Positions 16,396-24,910 of a DNA stretch of 64,000 nt are shown here, in pieces (the first letter of the stretch is position 1; each line of letters opens with the position of its first letter). Location of the stretch: positions 1 to 64,000 of the forward strand of contig NZ_FWFY01000004.1 of assembly GCF_900172345.1 (NCBI RefSeq), in the 5' to 3' direction. The notes under the pieces are model-generated. The model worked only from the letters and a program-made list of their open reading frames with translations, was not told the origin of the DNA and did not search any database. The translations under genes were made by a program, and so were the position numbers. The DNA is from Limimaricola soesokkakensis. GTDB lineage: Bacteria; Pseudomonadota; Alphaproteobacteria; Rhodobacterales; Rhodobacteraceae.

Positions 16396-17748
16396 CTATT
16401 CGGCTGTCCCTGGCGTGAATACGATTTCGCACCGGACACCGTCAGGTCTGTAGTCGAAATGCACCTTGGCAGAGAGTTCAGCCTTGATCACCGAGTTGAT
16501 CATCTTGCTGCCGAACCCCTGACGCGTCGGTGGGGCGACAAGAGGACCATTAAACTCCTGCCAGACAAGCCTAATTTGGCCTACATCATGCCGCTCGCGA
16601 TCATATTCGACCAGCACATGCCCCTCGGGTGCCGATAGCGAGCCGTACTTGATGGCGTTCGTGGCAAGCTCATGCAGCGCCATCGAAAGACTCGTCACTT
16701 GGTGTGGCGGCAACAGAACGCTTGGTCCGGTAATGCGGAAACGCTCGTGGCCACCTGCCTCCTCTGCCGTGAACGCGAGAAGGTCACGCAGGTCCGCCCC
16801 CTCCTGATCTTGTTCCGCCAAGGCATCATGTGCGCGGGACAGCGCATGCAGCCGGGCGACGAAGCCGCTGCGCATATCGGCAGGCAGAGTTTGCCGTGCG
16901 ATTCCCGCGACCACGGCAAGTGTGTTCTTCACACGATGCTTCATCTCATCCAGGGCCAGATGAAGTCGACGTTCAGCCCTCTTTCGTTTCGAGATGTCGC
17001 GCAGCACGACGGAGTAACCCCGCGACGATGGCGTCTGCTCCTGCTCCTGGATGGGCGCCACCGTGACTTCGAAGTGGTATCCCTGCTGACCGACCATTTC
17101 AAAGCTGGCGTCTTCGGCGGTCTCGCAGATGCCAACGGCATGTTCGAACCAGTCCGGTCGACCCTCGAACTCAATAGCTTCTTGGACCGGACGCCCCAGA
17201 ACCGCGTCGAAAGGTCGCCCGAGCAAGTGTTCCGCGCTCGCGTTCCAGCTGCTGATGCAACCGGTGGAATCGACGCTCAGGATGGCATTTGGAGACGTGC
17301 GCACGATCGCCGCCAGTTCCTCCGCCTTGCGCCTCGTTCGGCGCAGTTCGTCCTCGTAAGCACGGCGTTCGCGGGCATCGAAGATCGTGTAGTCGAACCG
17401 GACTGGATCTCCCGCCGCGTCGTAGCGGGCCACCCCGGTGATCAATACCGGCAGCGGCGGGCCACCCTCGACCTTCAGCGAGCAAGCGATTTCGCGCGCG
17501 AACCCCTGAAGGCGCATCATCGGGCCCAGATGGGTCTCGTAGAACAGCTGCCCCGGCAAGGTCATCAGGTCGGGCAGCTGGGCGGGCCTGTCTTGCGCCC
17601 TTGCCGGCAGAGCGAGCCACCGGCTCAGCGTTTCATTGACGTATCGCAGCCGCCCATGCGGGTCGGTGATCACCATTCCGCACGGCGCATCCTCGACCAG
17701 CTCGGCCAAGGTCTCCAGGCGCTCTTCGCTCGCGTCCTTTGCCATCAT
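16396..17748 (-). CDS. PAS-PAS HWE-family sensor histidine kinase, coupled to an RsbQ-like hydrolase
   Basis: 450 residues. PAS 1 spans about 12-125 (DAPCGMVITDPHGRLRYVNE). A short coiled coil (about 126-148) leads to PAS 2 at about 149-255. The HWE dimerization segment has the phospho-acceptor His271 (DEMKHRVKNTLAVV). The ATPase shows HELATNAIKYGSL, the W-x-E motif LVWQEFNGP and GFGSKMI. It is predicted cytosolic, with no membrane segment. The start (ATGATG at 17748) overlaps the hydrolase stop, so the two are translationally coupled, in the same order as rsbQ-rsbP of Bacillus, where RsbP also begins with PAS. Confidence 0.88.
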   Translation of the reverse strand: MMAKDASEERLETLAELVEDAPCGMVITDPHGRLRYVNETLSRWLALPARAQDRPAQLPDLMTLPGQLFYETHLGPMMRLQGFAREIACSLKVEGGPPLPVLITGVARYDAAGDPVRFDYTIFDARERRAYEDELRRTRRKAEELAAIVRTSPNAILSVDSTGCISSWNASAEHLLGRPFDAVLGRPVQEAIEFEGRPDWFEHAVGICETAEDASFEMVGQQGYHFEVTVAPIQEQEQTPSSRGYSVVLRDISKRKRAERRLHLALDEMKHRVKNTLAVVAGIARQTLPADMRSGFVARLHALSRAHDALAEQDQEGADLRDLLAFTAEEAGGHERFRITGPSVLLPPHQVTSLSMALHELATNAIKYGSLSAPEGHVLVEYDRERHDVGQIRLVWQEFNGPLVAPPTRQGFGSKMINSVIKAELSAKVHFDYRPDGVRCEIVFTPGTAE

Positions 17749-18548
17749 GCGCCGGCAAGATAGTCGCGCATCGCACCGACGACGTCCGAAGGCACCGTCA
17801 TGTGCGGTGCATGGCCGGTCGTGTCCAGCACCTTCATGGTCGCACCAGGTACCCGCGCGCCCATCCAGTCGGCGACCTGCATCGGCACCAGCGCATCGTT
17901 TCTGCAATGCAGGATCAGCGCCGGCCGAGCTGCCTGCTCGAAGGCGGATCTTTCATCGGCAAAGAAGGTCACACGACCAAAGTACTGAGCGATGGAAGGG
18001 TCGGTGCGGCAGAAGCTTTGCGTAAGCTCCTCCGCCGAGGGTTCGCCTGCCGGCTGGCCCGCGATGGTCGGTGCCATCCGCGTCGACCAGCCGAGGTGGT
18101 TCACTTCAAGAAAGGTGATCAGCTCAGCCAGATCCGCATTGGAGAATCCGCCCCCGAAGCCGTTCGCGGGATCGTCGAGAAAGGAGGGCGTCGGAGAAAC
18201 GAGCACGAGGCTTGCCACGCGCTCCGGCGCCCGGTTGGCCGCAAGCAGTGCGATGGTGGCCCCAATCGAGTGACCGACGAGCACGACGTTCTCAAGATCG
18301 AGTTCCTGCATGATCGACAGAAGGTCGATGACATGCGCCTCAAGTTCGGCATAGCGCTTCATGTCGTAGGCCGCGAGGTCCGACTTGCCCATACCAGTCA
18401 GGTCGTAAGTGACGACTTGGAACGTATCTTCGAACATCGGCGCAACCTGACGCCACATTGTCTGGTCGCAGCCAAATCCATGAATGAACACGATGGGCTG
18501 GCCCTCTGGAGAGCCTGACACGACGACTTGGTTGCGCTCGACTATCAT
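17745..18548 (-). CDS. RsbQ-like alpha/beta hydrolase
   Basis: 267 residues from the ATG at 18548 (GAGG upstream); RsbQ of Bacillus subtilis has 269. The catalytic triad reads Ser94 (GHSIG), Asp218 (CRNDALVP) and His246 (TGHAPHMT), close to the RsbQ numbering from memory (96, 219, 247). The oxyanion loop is FIHGFGCDQTMW. RsbQ-type hydrolases, relatives of plant KAI2/D14, bind or process a small hydrophobic molecule and signal to a PAS-containing partner. Here the partner is probably the PAS-HWE kinase whose start overlaps this stop. The ligand is unknown. Confidence 0.88.
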   Translation of the reverse strand: MIVERNQVVVSGSPEGQPIVFIHGFGCDQTMWRQVAPMFEDTFQVVTYDLTGMGKSDLAAYDMKRYAELEAHVIDLLSIMQELDLENVVLVGHSIGATIALLAANRAPERVASLVLVSPTPSFLDDPANGFGGGFSNADLAELITFLEVNHLGWSTRMAPTIAGQPAGEPSAEELTQSFCRTDPSIAQYFGRVTFFADERSAFEQAARPALILHCRNDALVPMQVADWMGARVPGATMKVLDTTGHAPHMTVPSDVVGAMRDYLAGA

Positions 18549-18751
18549 GCCAGTCCTCAATAGCAGTACCAGACTCCGCAGCTGCCTCACTCGTGCTATC
18601 GCATGCGGTTCGGCAACGCCATCGGTAACATCTCGGGGGCTCGCCAGGCCTTTCCTCCCAGCTCGCGCAGGCGCGGCACCTGTACTCTCCCAAATCCGAG
18701 TGCCTGGCGTTTCAATCCTCTGTCTCGCGTTTGCCCAAGGCGTCCGGGAGA

Positions 18752-19120
18752 TCACTTGCCCAAATCGCCTTCCGCCTTAGCCAGAACGGCCGCCAGATTT
18801 GTCGGGCTGTATGGCTTCCCCAGCAAGGCAATGGGCGCGATTTCCGCCAAGTCGTCGTCAGTCAGTTCGTGCAGGCTGCCGCTGACCAGAACGATGGGGA
18901 TACCCAACTCCACCCGCATGATCGCGGCAGCTTCGATGCCACTCGACGGCCCCGAAAGACGAAGGTCGACAAGCGCCAGATCCGGCCTGTCGGCCCGGGC
19001 CATCTCGAGCGCCGTGGCCTTCGATACCGCGATGCCAGTGACCTGCTGGCCCATGTCGATGAGTTGGACCTCGAGATCCATGGCGATGAAGACCTCATCT
19101 TCGACGATGAGAACACGCAT
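18752..19120 (-). CDS. Single-domain response regulator (CheY-like)
   Basis: 122 residues from the ATG at 19120, whose ribosome site GAGGGA overlaps the stop of the upstream kinase. Receiver features: acidic pair in VEDEVFIA, phospho-acceptor Asp52 (LALVDLRLSG), Ser in LVSGSLHE, and Lys102 (LGKPYSPTNL). There is no output domain, as usual for partners of HWE/HisKA_2 kinases in alphaproteobacterial general-stress or phosphorelay circuits. It is probably phosphorylated by the kinase at 19128. Confidence 0.88.
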   Translation of the reverse strand: MRVLIVEDEVFIAMDLEVQLIDMGQQVTGIAVSKATALEMARADRPDLALVDLRLSGPSSGIEAAAIMRVELGIPIVLVSGSLHELTDDDLAEIAPIALLGKPYSPTNLAAVLAKAEGDLGK

Positions 19121-19127
19121 CTGTCCC

Positions 19128-20549
19128 TCAGCTTTCGGCTGCCGGAAGCAGAACGGTCGTTTCCCATCCCCCTTGGTCATGCGAATGCTCGACTCGGCCC
19201 CCAAGCTTGCGGGCAGACATCTGAACCAAGCGCTCGCCAAGGCCGGAGCTGCGCCGTACCTCACGGTCGAGCCCGTCCCGCGCCCCATGCCCATCATCGC
19301 GGACCGTGAGAAGCAAAGACCCCCCGCCGTCCCGTTTCAGCTGGACCTCGATCATGCCCTGCTCGCGGTCGTGGAACGCGTGTTTCAACGAATTGGTGAC
19401 CAGCTCGTTGACGATGATCGAGATACTGATCGCCTTGTCCGGGCAAAGCCGCAGGGGTGCCACGTCGAGCTCGACGCGGATGCCCCTGATATCGCATCCG
19501 GTCGAGGAGATCAGATGCTCGCACAGCTCTTGCAACTGGCTGTCGACCGCGACGCTCGCCACGTCTCCGTCTTGGTAGAGGCTCGCATGAATGGTTGCGA
19601 TCGCGTTCACCCGGGCGCTGGCGGAAAGCAGCTTCCCTCGCGTCTCGGCGGAGGCGCGCGCGCATTCCAGGTTCAGCAGACTTGCCACCATTTGGAGGGA
19701 ATTCTTGACGCGGTGGTTCATCTCGTCGAGCAGAAGCTTCTGGCTCGCGAGGGCGTTGCGCAACTCGGCCTCCTGTTCGCGGAACTCCGTCACATCGACG
19801 ACCATGCCGACGAGATGCGGCTCGTCGTTGACCGGCCCGATCACTATCTCTCCGCGGGCCGAGATCCAGCGGACCCGACCGTCGGGCAAGAGCAAACGAT
19901 GTTCGAGGATCGTGGGGCCCGGCCCCCGCTCCGCCGCGGAAAAGGCGTTCGCGCGCGCCTGCTCGCGGTCGTCGGGATGTACCCGATCGAGAAAGGCCTC
20001 GATGTTGCCTCCGGCCTCCCCCGGCTCGAAGCCATGCAACCGATCGACTGCGGGTGACCTGATGAGATCACCGGTGACGAGGTTGAGATCCCAAAACGAC
20101 AGCGCGGCCCCCTCCGCCGCCGTCCGTTCCCGCGCCTCTCGCAACTTTTCGCTCGTAACCTCGGCAGTGACGTCTTCGACGAGCTGAAGGATATCGCCCG
20201 ATCGTTCGCCCTCGAGGATCGGTGAATGCGACAGTCGCCAGTAGCGTGTCTCGTAGCCGATGTCCGGGAGCACGATGTCATGTCGGCCGGGCGGAAGCGC
20301 ATCGGTCCTGCCCGAGGCCAGGGCCCGCTGGACGGAAGCTCGGATGGCGGCCTCCAAGTTGGGACTGTCCGGCCGTGAGGGGAACTCGTCGAAGAGTTGC
20401 TTGCCCAATAGCGTCACTCGTTCACGGGCGACGACAGAGGCAAAGGCGGCATTGACATCAACGATTTGCAAATCGCTTGTCATGATGATCGCCGGCAATG
20501 GAATCGCGTGAAGGATCGCCTTGCCGGGCTGCGCCGCTGTGTCGAACAT
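19128..20549 (-). CDS. PAS sensor histidine kinase, HisKA_2 type
   Basis: 473 residues. A first PAS-like domain (about 10-130) is followed by a PAS_3 domain (about 148-257: LSFWDLNLVTGDLIRSP, HPDDREQARANAFSA, PDGRVRWISARGE). The HisKA_2 segment has phospho-acceptor His279 (LLDEMNHRVKNSLQMVASLL). The HATPase shows SISIIVNELVTNSLKHAF, VRDDGHG and SSGLGERLV. It is predicted soluble. The gene is 7 bases upstream of its likely response regulator, forming a compact two-component pair. Confidence 0.9.
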   Translation of the reverse strand: MFDTAAQPGKAILHAIPLPAIIMTSDLQIVDVNAAFASVVARERVTLLGKQLFDEFPSRPDSPNLEAAIRASVQRALASGRTDALPPGRHDIVLPDIGYETRYWRLSHSPILEGERSGDILQLVEDVTAEVTSEKLREARERTAAEGAALSFWDLNLVTGDLIRSPAVDRLHGFEPGEAGGNIEAFLDRVHPDDREQARANAFSAAERGPGPTILEHRLLLPDGRVRWISARGEIVIGPVNDEPHLVGMVVDVTEFREQEAELRNALASQKLLLDEMNHRVKNSLQMVASLLNLECARASAETRGKLLSASARVNAIATIHASLYQDGDVASVAVDSQLQELCEHLISSTGCDIRGIRVELDVAPLRLCPDKAISISIIVNELVTNSLKHAFHDREQGMIEVQLKRDGGGSLLLTVRDDGHGARDGLDREVRRSSGLGERLVQMSARKLGGRVEHSHDQGGWETTVLLPAAES

Positions 20550-20713
20550 ACTGCCCTTTCATGAGTCGCAGCAGCACCGAAGCAGCGCTGGTTTCGATAT
20601 GTAGCGTTCGATCCCGGTAAGGAAATACGCTTGGATCGATTGTGGGACAGTGTGACCTGTAGGAACGGCCCTCAGCCGACGTTGGAGAATTATACGGCGG
20701 GGCCGCTCGTTCT

Positions 20714-22060
20714 TCAGAACATCGAGCCGATGTCGGATGCCCCGGTCGGGTAGGCTGCCGGCATGGCCTTCACTTGCGCCGCCGTCAGCCCCAGCTTGAT
20801 TGCCAGGGAGAAGACGTTAATCAGCTCGGCGTAGTCGGGCCCGAACATGTGCGCGCCGAGGATCTTGCCGTCCTTGTCCGTGATGACCTTCGCGCCCGCA
20901 TGGCTCTCACCCAGGCGCTTCTGCGAGAACCAGCCAGAGGTGTCGGTGAAGCTCACCTCGACATCGCCCCTCGCGCGCGCCTCCTCCTCGAGCAGGCCAA
21001 CCCGAGCCAGTTCGGGAATGGTGAAGACCACGCTCGGCACGCCGGTGTAGTCGGGCTCGGTCCGCTTGTCCTTGAGCATGTTCGAGGCGGCGATCTTGCC
21101 CTCGAACACCGCCACCGGGGTCAGCGGCTTGCCGGGCGAGGCGGCGGTGTCGCCAGCCGCAAAGATGCGCGGGTTCGACGGAGATTGCAGCCAGGGCGTG
21201 ACCTTCACGCCGCCATTCTCGGTTTCGATCCCGGCAGCGGCGAGGTCGAGATGGTCGATGGCGGGCAACCGACCCGCGCCGTGCACGACGAGGTTGGCGT
21301 CGATGGCATGGCTCTCGCCCGCTTTCCGGTAGACCACGCGGTGCGCGCCATCTGCCTCCTCGACGCTCTCCAGCACCGCCTCGGCCACGATCTCGATCCC
21401 GGCGGCGCGGCTGCGCTCGAGCAGCATGTCGACGAGGTCGGGGTCGAACATCTTCAGTTGCCGCGCGCCGCGGTCGAGGATCGTCACCTGCGCCCCAGCC
21501 CGCGCCGCGATATGGGCGAACTCGAAGGAGATGTAGCCGCCGCCGACGAAGACGATCCGGCGGGGCAACTCGGCGAGGTTCAGGAAGTCGGTGCTGTCGA
21601 TCAGCCGCTCGGCGCCGGGGAAATCCAGCGGCCGCGGCTTCGCTCCCGTGGCGATCAGCGCGTGGCGGAACGCGATCTCGCCATGACCGTCGATCTCGAT
21701 CCGATCCTCGGCCGTGAAGCGCGCGCGGCCATGAAGCGTCCGCACCCCGGCCTCCTTCAGCCCGCTTTCCATGCTCTCGGGCACCGGGTCGGTGAAGCTC
21801 TCCTTGTGCTTCATCAGCGCCGGCCAGTCGATCCGGGTCTCGCCCGTGACACCCTTGCCTGCGAGCCGTCGCGCGGCCTCCACCGCCTCGGCCCCGGCGC
21901 GCAGCATCTTCTTCGGATCGCAGCCCCTGAGCGCGCAGGTGCCGCCATAGGGCAGCTCGTCTACGATGGCGACGGACCAGCCGGCGCGGGCGCATTTCTT
22001 CGCGGCGCTGATCCCGGCCATGCCGGCGCCGATGACGATCAGGTCGAGCGTGTCGGTCAT
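20714..22060 (-). CDS. MerA-like FAD-dependent disulfide reductase, second copy in the mer locus
   Basis: 448 residues from the ATG at 22060 (AAGGAG upstream). The FAD site is IVIGAGMAGISAAK. The redox-active pair is Cys42/Cys47 (GGTCALRGCDPKK), the NAD(P) site is FVGGGYISFEF, and a second FAD motif is IFAAGDTAASPG. The C-terminal dimer region carries YPTGAS where classical glutathione reductases have HPT. Tyr at that place is also seen in mercuric reductase. There is no terminal CC pair, so it may serve another substrate (a thiol, mercury or organomercurial product). It is the last gene of the merTPFA strand. Confidence 0.8.
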   Translation of the reverse strand: MTDTLDLIVIGAGMAGISAAKKCARAGWSVAIVDELPYGGTCALRGCDPKKMLRAGAEAVEAARRLAGKGVTGETRIDWPALMKHKESFTDPVPESMESGLKEAGVRTLHGRARFTAEDRIEIDGHGEIAFRHALIATGAKPRPLDFPGAERLIDSTDFLNLAELPRRIVFVGGGYISFEFAHIAARAGAQVTILDRGARQLKMFDPDLVDMLLERSRAAGIEIVAEAVLESVEEADGAHRVVYRKAGESHAIDANLVVHGAGRLPAIDHLDLAAAGIETENGGVKVTPWLQSPSNPRIFAAGDTAASPGKPLTPVAVFEGKIAASNMLKDKRTEPDYTGVPSVVFTIPELARVGLLEEEARARGDVEVSFTDTSGWFSQKRLGESHAGAKVITDKDGKILGAHMFGPDYAELINVFSLAIKLGLTAAQVKAMPAAYPTGASDIGSMF

Positions 22061-22106
22061 TTCTGCTCCTTGGTCTTCATGGGTCGGGTCAGTGTGGAAC
22101 GCGGTC

Positions 22107-22469
22107 TCAACGATAGCGGCCCAGCAATCGTTCACTCAGCCCCCAGATCGCGGCCATGCCGCCACCAATCGCGAGGCCGAGCCAGAGCCAACCATCCTCG
22201 CCCAGCGGCACCAGCCCGGTGCCGTGAACCAGCACCGGCAACGTCATCGCCAGCAGAAAGGGCCCGGTGTAGCGGCAGTGCACACGGCCGCAGCGCCGGG
22301 CGTTGAGCAGGCAGGCCCCGCCCATCCACGCCAAGGCCAGCACCCAGATCACCGTTTTGGGAGCATCGGGCAGTGGGATTGCCAAGACCATGACGCCGAC
22401 CGGCAGCCACCATGCGAGAACGGCGCTGCGAGCCGAGCTGAGGAGATCGCGTTTCGGTCCTTCGCTCAT
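22107..22469 (-). CDS. Conserved membrane protein of the mer locus, function unknown
   Basis: 120 residues with four likely membrane segments and a distinctive cytosolic or loop motif NARRCGRVHCRYTGP between segments 2 and 3. Two Cys and a His (C-x3-HC) in that loop could bind a soft metal. It lies 4 bases after merA and before the second flavoenzyme, so it belongs to the same operon. It is not MerC, MerE or MerF by layout. A role in mercury or thiol handling is inferred from position only. Confidence 0.65.
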   Translation of the reverse strand: MSEGPKRDLLSSARSAVLAWWLPVGVMVLAIPLPDAPKTVIWVLALAWMGGACLLNARRCGRVHCRYTGPFLLAMTLPVLVHGTGLVPLGEDGWLWLGLAIGGGMAAIWGLSERLLGRYR

Positions 22470-22473
22470 GGTC

Positions 22474-23886
22474 TCACCCCGCGCAGCAGCTGAGCGCAGC
22501 CACGTCCTTCTCGAAGGTCTGGGCCGCGAGCTTCAGCCCCTCCACCGTTGTGAGATAGGGCATGATGGTGTCGCCCAGCTCCTCGTAGGTCATGCCAGCC
22601 TTGAGCGCCATCGCCGCCGTCTGGATGCTGTCTGCGCCCTCGGGGGCGAGGATCTGTGCCCCCAACAACCGCTTGCTCCTCGCATCCGCCACCAGTTTGA
22701 TCAGCCCGCGCGTGTCACGAGCGGCGAGCGCGCGCGGCACGGCATCAAGCGGCAGAACCGAGGTCACGACCTCATGTCCGGCAGCCCGCGCTTGTGCTTC
22801 GCTCAGCCCCACGCCCGCCACCTGCGGGTCGGAGAAGACCACCCAGGGCATCGTGCTGTTGTCATAGCTGCGCCCCTCGCCCGACACCGCGTTGCGGGCC
22901 GCGAGCTTGGCGCCGTAGGCCGCCATGTAGACGAATTGGTCCCGCCCGGTGACGTCGCCCGCGGCCCAGACATTCGGGTTGGCAGTGCGCATCTGCGCGT
23001 CGACGGTAATCCCGCCCTGCGCGTCGGTCTCGACCCCGGCGGCGGCGAGGTTCAGCCCGCCGCTGTTCGGTACCCGCCCGGTGGCGAGCAGCAGCCGCTC
23101 GGCTTCGAAGTTCTCACCGCCTGTTCCGGTCAGGCGCATGCTGCCTCCCTCGCGTGCCACGCTCTCGTAGCCAGCGACCCGCGCCAGTCGGATACCCTCC
23201 TCGGCGAGGTAGCCCTCCAGCGCCTCAGAGACTTCCGGCTCGGCCTCTGGCAGCACGCCGCGGCGGCTGACCAGCGTCACCGCGACGCCGGCGCGGGCGA
23301 AGAGTTGCGCCAGCTCCACCCCGATATAGCCCGCGCCGAGGACCAGCAGCGAGGCCGGCAGTTCGGTCAGCTCCAGCGCCGAGGTGCTGTCGAGGGCGTC
23401 GACCTGCTCGATACCGGGGATCGTGGGCACATGCGGGCGGGAGCCGGTCGCAACGATGATCTTCGTCGCAGGAAAGACGGCACCATTCACTGTTAGCTGG
23501 CCAGCGTCGCCGAACCGGGCGCGGCCCTCGATGTAGTCGATGTTCTCGTGCCGGGGCAGCACGTCGGCGTATTTCGCCGTGCGCAGCTCCTCCACCAGCG
23601 CCTGCTTCTGCACCACCGTCGCGGCCCAGTCGGTGACGCGGGCCCCGGCCTCGATGCCGTCGAACCGGTTCGCGGCGCGGGCGTGGTGCAGGCCCTCGAC
23701 AGCGCGGATCAGCGCCTTGGAGGGAACGCAGCCGAAGTTGACGCATGTGCCGCCGATGGTCCCGTCGCCGATCAGGGCCACTCGCGCACCGGCCTCGGCG
23801 GCGGTGATCGCGGCCGAAAACCCGGCCGAGCCGGCGCCGACCACGGCGAGGTCGTAGGCGCCTTTGGGTGTGCAGCAATCTGTCAT
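22474..23886 (-). CDS. merA: Mercuric reductase
   Basis: 470 residues from the ATG at 23886. FAD site AVVGAGSAGFSAA, redox pair Cys48/Cys53 (GGTCVNFGCVPSKALI, the MerA signature) and NADPH site LVLGAGYIGVELA. MerA-specific Tyr lies in MPYLTTVEGLKLAA. The C-terminal Cys467-Cys468 pair (LSCCAG) receives Hg(II) before reduction to Hg(0). The heavy-metal-binding NmerA domain is absent; instead there is an early CC at residues 4-5. Co-transcribed with merT-P-F. Confidence 0.95.
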   Translation of the reverse strand: MTDCCTPKGAYDLAVVGAGSAGFSAAITAAEAGARVALIGDGTIGGTCVNFGCVPSKALIRAVEGLHHARAANRFDGIEAGARVTDWAATVVQKQALVEELRTAKYADVLPRHENIDYIEGRARFGDAGQLTVNGAVFPATKIIVATGSRPHVPTIPGIEQVDALDSTSALELTELPASLLVLGAGYIGVELAQLFARAGVAVTLVSRRGVLPEAEPEVSEALEGYLAEEGIRLARVAGYESVAREGGSMRLTGTGGENFEAERLLLATGRVPNSGGLNLAAAGVETDAQGGITVDAQMRTANPNVWAAGDVTGRDQFVYMAAYGAKLAARNAVSGEGRSYDNSTMPWVVFSDPQVAGVGLSEAQARAAGHEVVTSVLPLDAVPRALAARDTRGLIKLVADARSKRLLGAQILAPEGADSIQTAAMALKAGMTYEELGDTIMPYLTTVEGLKLAAQTFEKDVAALSCCAG

Positions 23887-23897
23887 GTCTTCTCTCT

Positions 23898-24128
23898 TCA
23901 GCTGGTGCGTTGGCGCCGCCAGAGCGCGTAAAGGGTGATGCCGATGAACACCGCGAGCGCTGGCAGAAGCACGATGTCGAGCCAGCCCAGCAGGGCGGAG
24001 AGTCCGACCGCGCCCAGCAGGATCACCAAGATCGGGGTGAAGCAGCACAGCGCCGCGACGACGGTGCCGATCAGTCCGTATTTCAGGAGGCGATCGTTCT
24101 TGGTGGAGGGCGTCTCGGGCTGGTTCAT
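23898..24128 (-). CDS. merF: Mercury transport protein MerF
   Basis: 76 residues with two membrane helices and the vicinal Cys28-Cys29 (VAALCCFTPILV) in the first, the hallmark of MerF. The C-terminus is basic. It moves Hg(II) across the inner membrane toward MerA. Its ATG overlaps the merP stop (ATGA) and merA follows 11 bases later. Confidence 0.88.
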   Translation of the reverse strand: MNQPETPSTKNDRLLKYGLIGTVVAALCCFTPILVILLGAVGLSALLGWLDIVLLPALAVFIGITLYALWRRQRTS

Positions 24129-24421
24129 GACCCACTCCCGGAGACAAGCGAGGCCCCGTAACCGACGCCGGTGACAGCGGCGATCAGCGCCTCGGGATCC
24201 GTGATGAGGTCGTCGTAGCGCAATACATAGAGGCCATCCTCGGCCTCGCCCTCGGCGAATTCCGCGATCTCCACCGTCTCGATGCGCTTGAGCGCAGTGG
24301 CGACGATGTAACTGCACGAGGGACAGGTCAGGCCCGTGACGTGGAGACGGGTCTCGGCTTCTTCGGCTTGGATCGCAACCGGTGCGAGGCTGAGCGATGC
24401 GGCGAGCAGGAGGTGTTTCAT
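24125..24421 (-). CDS. merP: Periplasmic mercury-binding protein MerP
   Basis: 98 residues. Signal peptide 1-19 (ending AIQA), then a ferredoxin-like HMA domain with the metal site GLTCPSCSY (Cys33, Cys36) in place of the commoner GMTCAAC. It scavenges Hg(II) in the periplasm for the MerT/MerF transporters. It is followed immediately by merF with a 4-base overlap. Confidence 0.9.
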   Translation of the reverse strand: MKHLLLAASLSLAPVAIQAEEAETRLHVTGLTCPSCSYIVATALKRIETVEIAEFAEGEAEDGLYVLRYDDLITDPEALIAAVTGVGYGASLVSGSGS

Positions 24422-24438
24422 CGGCTGGGGACTCCGGT

Positions 24439-24837
24439 TCAGAAGGTCAGGATGCGGGGCGCGGCATAGGGGAAGATCAGGGCCAGCAGCGCCACGGCGA
24501 GGGCGCCCCAGAGAAGCGCGCGCATTAGACCGCGATCCACGGGACGAGCGCTGGTCCCGGTGCCGCAGTCTTTGGCGGGCACCGGTCGGTAGGCCTTCCA
24601 GAAGCCATAGCCGAGCGCCGCTGCCGCGAAGGAAAAGGTCACCCACTTGTAGGCGTAGAGCGCGGTGAGCTGGCCGATGAAGACGCCGGTGACACCGAGG
24701 CTGACCAGAACCAGCGGCAGGATGCAGCAGGAGGTCATCGCCAGCGCGCCAAGCACCCCGGCGCCGGTCGCGGCCCACCCGGTCCGGTCGAGGCTTTTAC
24801 CCATCCGTCGTTCCGTGTTGATTGTCTCCGCCGTCAT
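24439..24837 (-). CDS. merT: Mercury transport protein MerT
   Basis: 132 residues from the ATG at 24837 with three membrane helices. The first carries the Cys37-Cys38 pair (AMTSCCILPLVL) typical of MerT. Only one further Cys is present in the loop (AKDCGTG), whereas well-known MerT proteins have two there. It is the first gene of the structural operon, directly behind the MerR-type promoter at 24869-24899. Confidence 0.9.
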   Translation of the reverse strand: MTAETINTERRMGKSLDRTGWAATGAGVLGALAMTSCCILPLVLVSLGVTGVFIGQLTALYAYKWVTFSFAAAALGYGFWKAYRPVPAKDCGTGTSARPVDRGLMRALLWGALAVALLALIFPYAAPRILTF

Positions 24838-24868
24838 CGCGTCGCCCCGTTGTCGCTTGATGACAGGC

Positions 24869-24899
24869 AAGATAGGGTCTGTAGTAGCTACAGGATCAA
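24869..24899 (-). promoter_or_regulatory. MerR-controlled mer promoter/operator
   Basis: On the minus strand, -35 TTGATC is separated from -10 TATCTT by exactly 19 bases. That overlong spacer, holding the dyad CTGTAGCTACTACAG, is characteristic of MerR-family promoters, where the activator untwists the DNA to align the two boxes. It lies between divergent merR and merT, 32 bases from the merT start. Confidence 0.9.
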
Positions 24900-24910
24900 G
24901 GAGAAATCCA

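Noticed and set aside
20774-22306. A 510-codon plus-strand frame opposite the MerA-like reductase
   Set aside because: No motifs and shadow-like composition; the minus-strand flavoenzyme is certain.
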